Of a stretch of 64,000 bases of DNA, positions 61,561-64,000 are shown piece by piece. Location: the NCBI GenBank assembly GCA_034440615.1, contig JAOTOM010005149.1, positions 987,001-1,051,000 on the forward strand, given 5' to 3'. Made by a program: the position numbers and the translations under genes. Under the pieces are notes generated by a model, which worked only from the letters and a program-made list of their open reading frames with translations, did not search any database and was not told where the DNA came from. Source of the stretch: Ashinkailepas kermadecensis. Its lineage: Eukaryota; Arthropoda; Thecostraca; Neolepadidae. The stretch's first letter is position 1, and each line of letters opens with the position of its first letter.

Positions 61561-61920
61561 CTGCGCCTGTGTCAGACCCAGACTGGCGGCCAGCTCGGCC
61601 CGCCCGGGCGGGTACAGGTACTAGTGCAGGTACAGGTACTGGCAGCGACTGACCTGCGTTTGCGTCAGACCCAGACTGGCGGCCAGCTCGGCCCGCTCGG
61701 GCGGGTACAGGTACTAGTGCAGGTACAGGTACTGGCAGCGACTGACCTGCGTTTGCGTCAGACCCAGACTGGCGGCCAGCTCGGCCCGCTCGGGCGGGTA
61801 CAGGTACAGGTACTGGCAGCGACTGACCTGCGTTTGCGTCAGACCCAGACTGGCGGCCAGCTCGGCCCGCTCGGGCGGGTACAGGTACTAGTGCAGGTAC
61901 AGGTACTGGCAGCGACTGAC
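61561..61920 (-). repeat. Tandem array of the Dll homeobox exon end with its splice donor
   Basis: Read on the minus strand, the intron repeats the last 16 codons of the homeobox exon ([16 protein letters not shown]) plus AG|GTCAGTCGCTGC four more times. Donor junctions fall at 61921 (the real exon), 61828, 61747, 61654 and 61561, with spacings 93, 81, 93 and 93 bp. All spacings are multiples of three. The inner copies are nearly identical to the exon; the most distal has TQAQ and a few changes but keeps GTCAGT. Between copies a short TACCTG-rich linker appears, resembling the exon codons for QYL. The 93-bp units contain an in-frame TAG; the 81-bp unit lacks it. Functional use is unknown. Confidence 0.93.
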
Positions 61921-62099
61921 CTGCGTTTGCGTCAGACCCAGACTGGCGGCCAGCTCGGCCCGCTCGGGAAGAGCCAGGTACTGGGTGCGCTGGAAGCGCC
62001 GGTTCAGCTGCTGCAGTTGCAGCGACGAGTAGATGGTGCGCGGCTTCCGCATCTTCTTGCCCTTGCCGTTGACGCGCACGCCCTCGGTCAGCTTGTCGT
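61921..62099 (-). CDS. Dll: Distal-less, homeobox exon (homeodomain residues 1-44)
   Basis: This internal exon encodes [15 protein letters not shown] followed by the Dll/Dlx homeodomain start ([20 protein letters not shown]) through LGLTQTQ, that is homeodomain residues 1-44 with L16 and F20 in place. It is 179 nt long. The 5' edge follows TTGCAG at 62105-62100 and starts inside a codon (phase 1). The 3' edge at 61921 is ACGCAG|GTCAGT, phase 0, matching the phase of the exon at 38993-39562, whose first codon supplies V45. The intron position between residues 44 and 45 is the classical Dll/Dlx site. The upstream exon(s) encoding the N-terminus are not in the window. If the donor is not used, the frame runs ten codons into the intron ([10 protein letters not shown]) and stops at TAG 61890-61888, giving a homeodomain without its recognition helix. 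The intron side of this donor is a tandem copy array of the exon end. Confidence 0.96.
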
Positions 62100-62929
62100 C
62101 TGCAACGAGCGGTGTCGTGTCAGTGGCTGCTCGTGCTGTCAGGCGTGCACGCGCTGTTCCAGCACACTTTCAGTAATACAGGAACAGGGGAGGTGGGCAG
62201 AGCAGTTCGACACATGCTTGGTGGGTCTTCATCCGTTTAACACACACAACTGTACTACTAAAATATGATATCCATATCTATAGCGGGTTGCAACACACTG
62301 AAGGACGCCTGAAAAACTTCAGCGATGATTGGTGGAAGAATGCACAGCCATCATTAACGTCAAGTTCATACAGTTCACGAACATAAAAACTGAATCTAGT
62401 TGTGCCACCGACGTGCTGAAATATAGGCAGATGTCGAACCCAGCAAAAAATGAGCAATCGTTATTCACTCAACCTATGAGCTGCATTACAATAACAAAGC
62501 CACCGACCAGCATGCCTGTTCACGGCACCGAGTGCAGCATTCGGCCATCGCCGACGGGCTGGGGACACTGTTCTGCCCCCAGCTGATGGGGCATTTCCTG
62601 AACCAACAGACCTGTGTTGCAAACTGACATCTGGATACATCATTCCGGGATACGGTAACTCTTGTCTGCGAATTTTGTGGTTCTCCGGCTCAGATGAAAC
62701 ATAGCCATTTAGGTGAAACTTGGTGTCTGTCTGTATTTTCAAGAACGCATTTCAGCTGACGAAATTCGCCTGCAAAGTGGCTTCAATCCATTTCGCATAT
62801 AGACTTAAAGCAAACACTCCAATTTACATCAGATCATACCTCATTTGTTTTCCTAGATCATAATCACGGCATGGTCAATAGAGGTGAACTCATCGATGTT
62901 ATGATATGTGAAGATGACGTTGGATGAGA
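62100..62929 (-). other. Upstream Dll intron, no exon seen
   Basis: The sequence directly upstream of the homeobox exon ends in CGCTCGTTGCAG on the minus strand. I looked for a Dll N-terminal exon here and saw no recognisable coding similarity. The open frame at 62461-62742 (minus) has no known domain and I do not call it. Confidence 0.5.
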
Positions 62930-63520
62930 CTGCTCTAGTTCAGAGCCTCCTGAGGAAATATTGTGCAATCTATTGTAGCACATGGACATTGTGCATAATA
63001 CCGGCGTCGCCCATGACATCACACAAATGTCATGGAAACATGACCTATAAACATGACCTATAATTGTCCTCGGTGACATAATACCGGCGTCGCCCATGGC
63101 ATCACACAAATGTCATGGAAACATGACCTTATTGTCCTCGGTGACATAATACCGGCGTCGCCCATGGCATCCACAAATGTCTGGAAACATACCTTATTCT
63201 GACATAACGCGTCCCTACAATGTCTAACAACCTTTTGTCCTCGTACTAAACGCCCCACACAGTCACCAATCTGTACATAATACCGGCTCGCCCAGCATCA
63301 CAAATGTCTGGAAACATGACCTATAATTGTCCTCGGTGACATAATACCGGCTCGCCCATGGCATCACACAAATGTCATGGAAACATGACCTATAATTGTC
63401 CTCGGTGACATAATACCGGCGTCGCCCATGGCATCACACAAATGTCATGGAAACATGACCTATAAACATGACCTATAATTGTCATGGAAACATGACCTAT
63501 AATTGTCCTCGGTGCCAACA
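62930..63520. repeat. Tandem repeat, about 70-bp unit, roughly seven copies
   Basis: Units share CATAATACCGGC, CGCCCATGGCATCAC, AAATGTCATGGAAACATGAC and TATAATTGTCCTCGGTGA. Copies begin near 62994, 63076, 63146, 63277, 63349 and 63409. Several copies are truncated or carry small deletions, and a short sub-repeat (AAACATGACCTATAA) is duplicated within some units. Confidence 0.85.
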
Positions 63521-64000
63521 TGGCAGGTCACAGGACGACTTGGAACCTGGCGTTTTGTCACAGGATATCTTAGGTGATAGTCAAAAAGCAATTAAAGATT
63601 CAGCTGGCTGGATACGCAGCTACCACCCAAACCTAAGGCCAGAGAAAGCATGAATGGAATTGTATGCAGTTTTGTGGATGCACGTGTATCCCCAGCTTGA
63701 AAGCGTTCATCCAAACTTGTGTGGTGCATCCCTTCTCCAAAGATGGAATCAGTGTGCCTGATAATGATATTCAAACGAAAATTGCAAAGACTGGATAAAA
63801 CAATGATACGAAATGCTACAAAATATGCTAAATATGGTTTGCAAGTGCTAATTTCTGCTCTGGCTGATATATTTCAGACTGCACTCCCTCATCTTCCTCC
63901 GCTTGGCAAAAATGAGTCATTGCAGGTTATGTGACACTGCTGCTGCATATCGCTCAGTAAAACCGTGCTGCTCTGCTCCTGGGAAAAGGAGTCTCTCCCG
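63521..64000. other. Right end of window, no gene recognised
   Basis: Moderately AT-rich sequence. Short open frames, for example 63719-63934 (plus), show no family I recognise. It may be Dll upstream intron or sequence 5' of Dll. Confidence 0.4.

Larger units (their letters stand above)
39563..61920 (-). other. Dll: Dll intron between homeodomain codons 44 and 45 (22.4 kb)
   Basis: The intron is bounded by GTCAGT at 61920 and a TATCCTCCAG acceptor at 39563, both on the minus strand. It is mostly GC- and CpG-rich and contains at least fifteen separate minisatellite arrays, described individually. No further exon is needed because codons 44 and 45 join directly. An antisense or nested transcript cannot be excluded, but none of the long open frames inside looks like a protein: they follow repeat periods or are open on both strands. 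Confidence 0.9.

Overview
This is a eukaryotic nuclear window, almost certainly arthropod. The only protein-coding gene I can support is Distal-less (Dll), on the minus strand and partial. Exon positions 61921-62099 carry the first 44 residues of a Dll/Dlx homeodomain. Positions 38993-39562 carry the last coding exon, which opens with the recognition helix (VKIWFQNRRSKYKK) and ends at a stop codon. The two are joined by a phase-0 intron of 22,358 bp between homeodomain residues 44 and 45, the usual Dll/Dlx intron site. The N-terminal exon(s) lie beyond position 64000. GC-rich sequence, a proline/glutamine-rich Dll tail, scattered SINEs and short DNA elements suit a crustacean; a barnacle is possible, but this is inference.

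Layout: 1-5.4 kb is GC-rich with several minisatellites and a tRNA-derived SINE. 5.4-15.6 kb is AT-richer, with microsatellites, a hAT-type MITE, perfect hairpins and a 12-bp array. 15.6-21.5 kb is very CpG-rich and holds 13-, 30- and 61-bp arrays. 21.5-38 kb is AT-rich and gene-poor, with a decayed LINE reverse transcriptase fragment, a second SINE with a perfect 14-bp target-site duplication, a 396-bp fold-back MITE, long (TA)n tracts and small tandem repeats. A 28-bp array in which most units contain GGATCC sits just downstream of Dll. 38.99-62.1 kb is Dll: the last exon, a giant GC-rich intron holding more than fifteen minisatellites, and the homeobox exon. 62.1-64 kb is upstream intron or flank with another tandem repeat.

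The most unusual structure is at 61561-61920. The 3' end of the homeobox exon and its splice donor (residues P29-Q44 plus AG|GTCAGT) are repeated four more times in tandem inside the intron, giving five consecutive donors at 93/93/81/93-bp spacing. All spacings are multiples of three, and an in-frame TAG lies just past the first donor. A second notable structure is a run of eleven CACGTG E-boxes at exactly 22-bp spacing (49306-49531) in the same intron. Many long open frames in the window are by-products of tandem repeats or of low stop-codon density in GC-rich DNA and are not called as genes.
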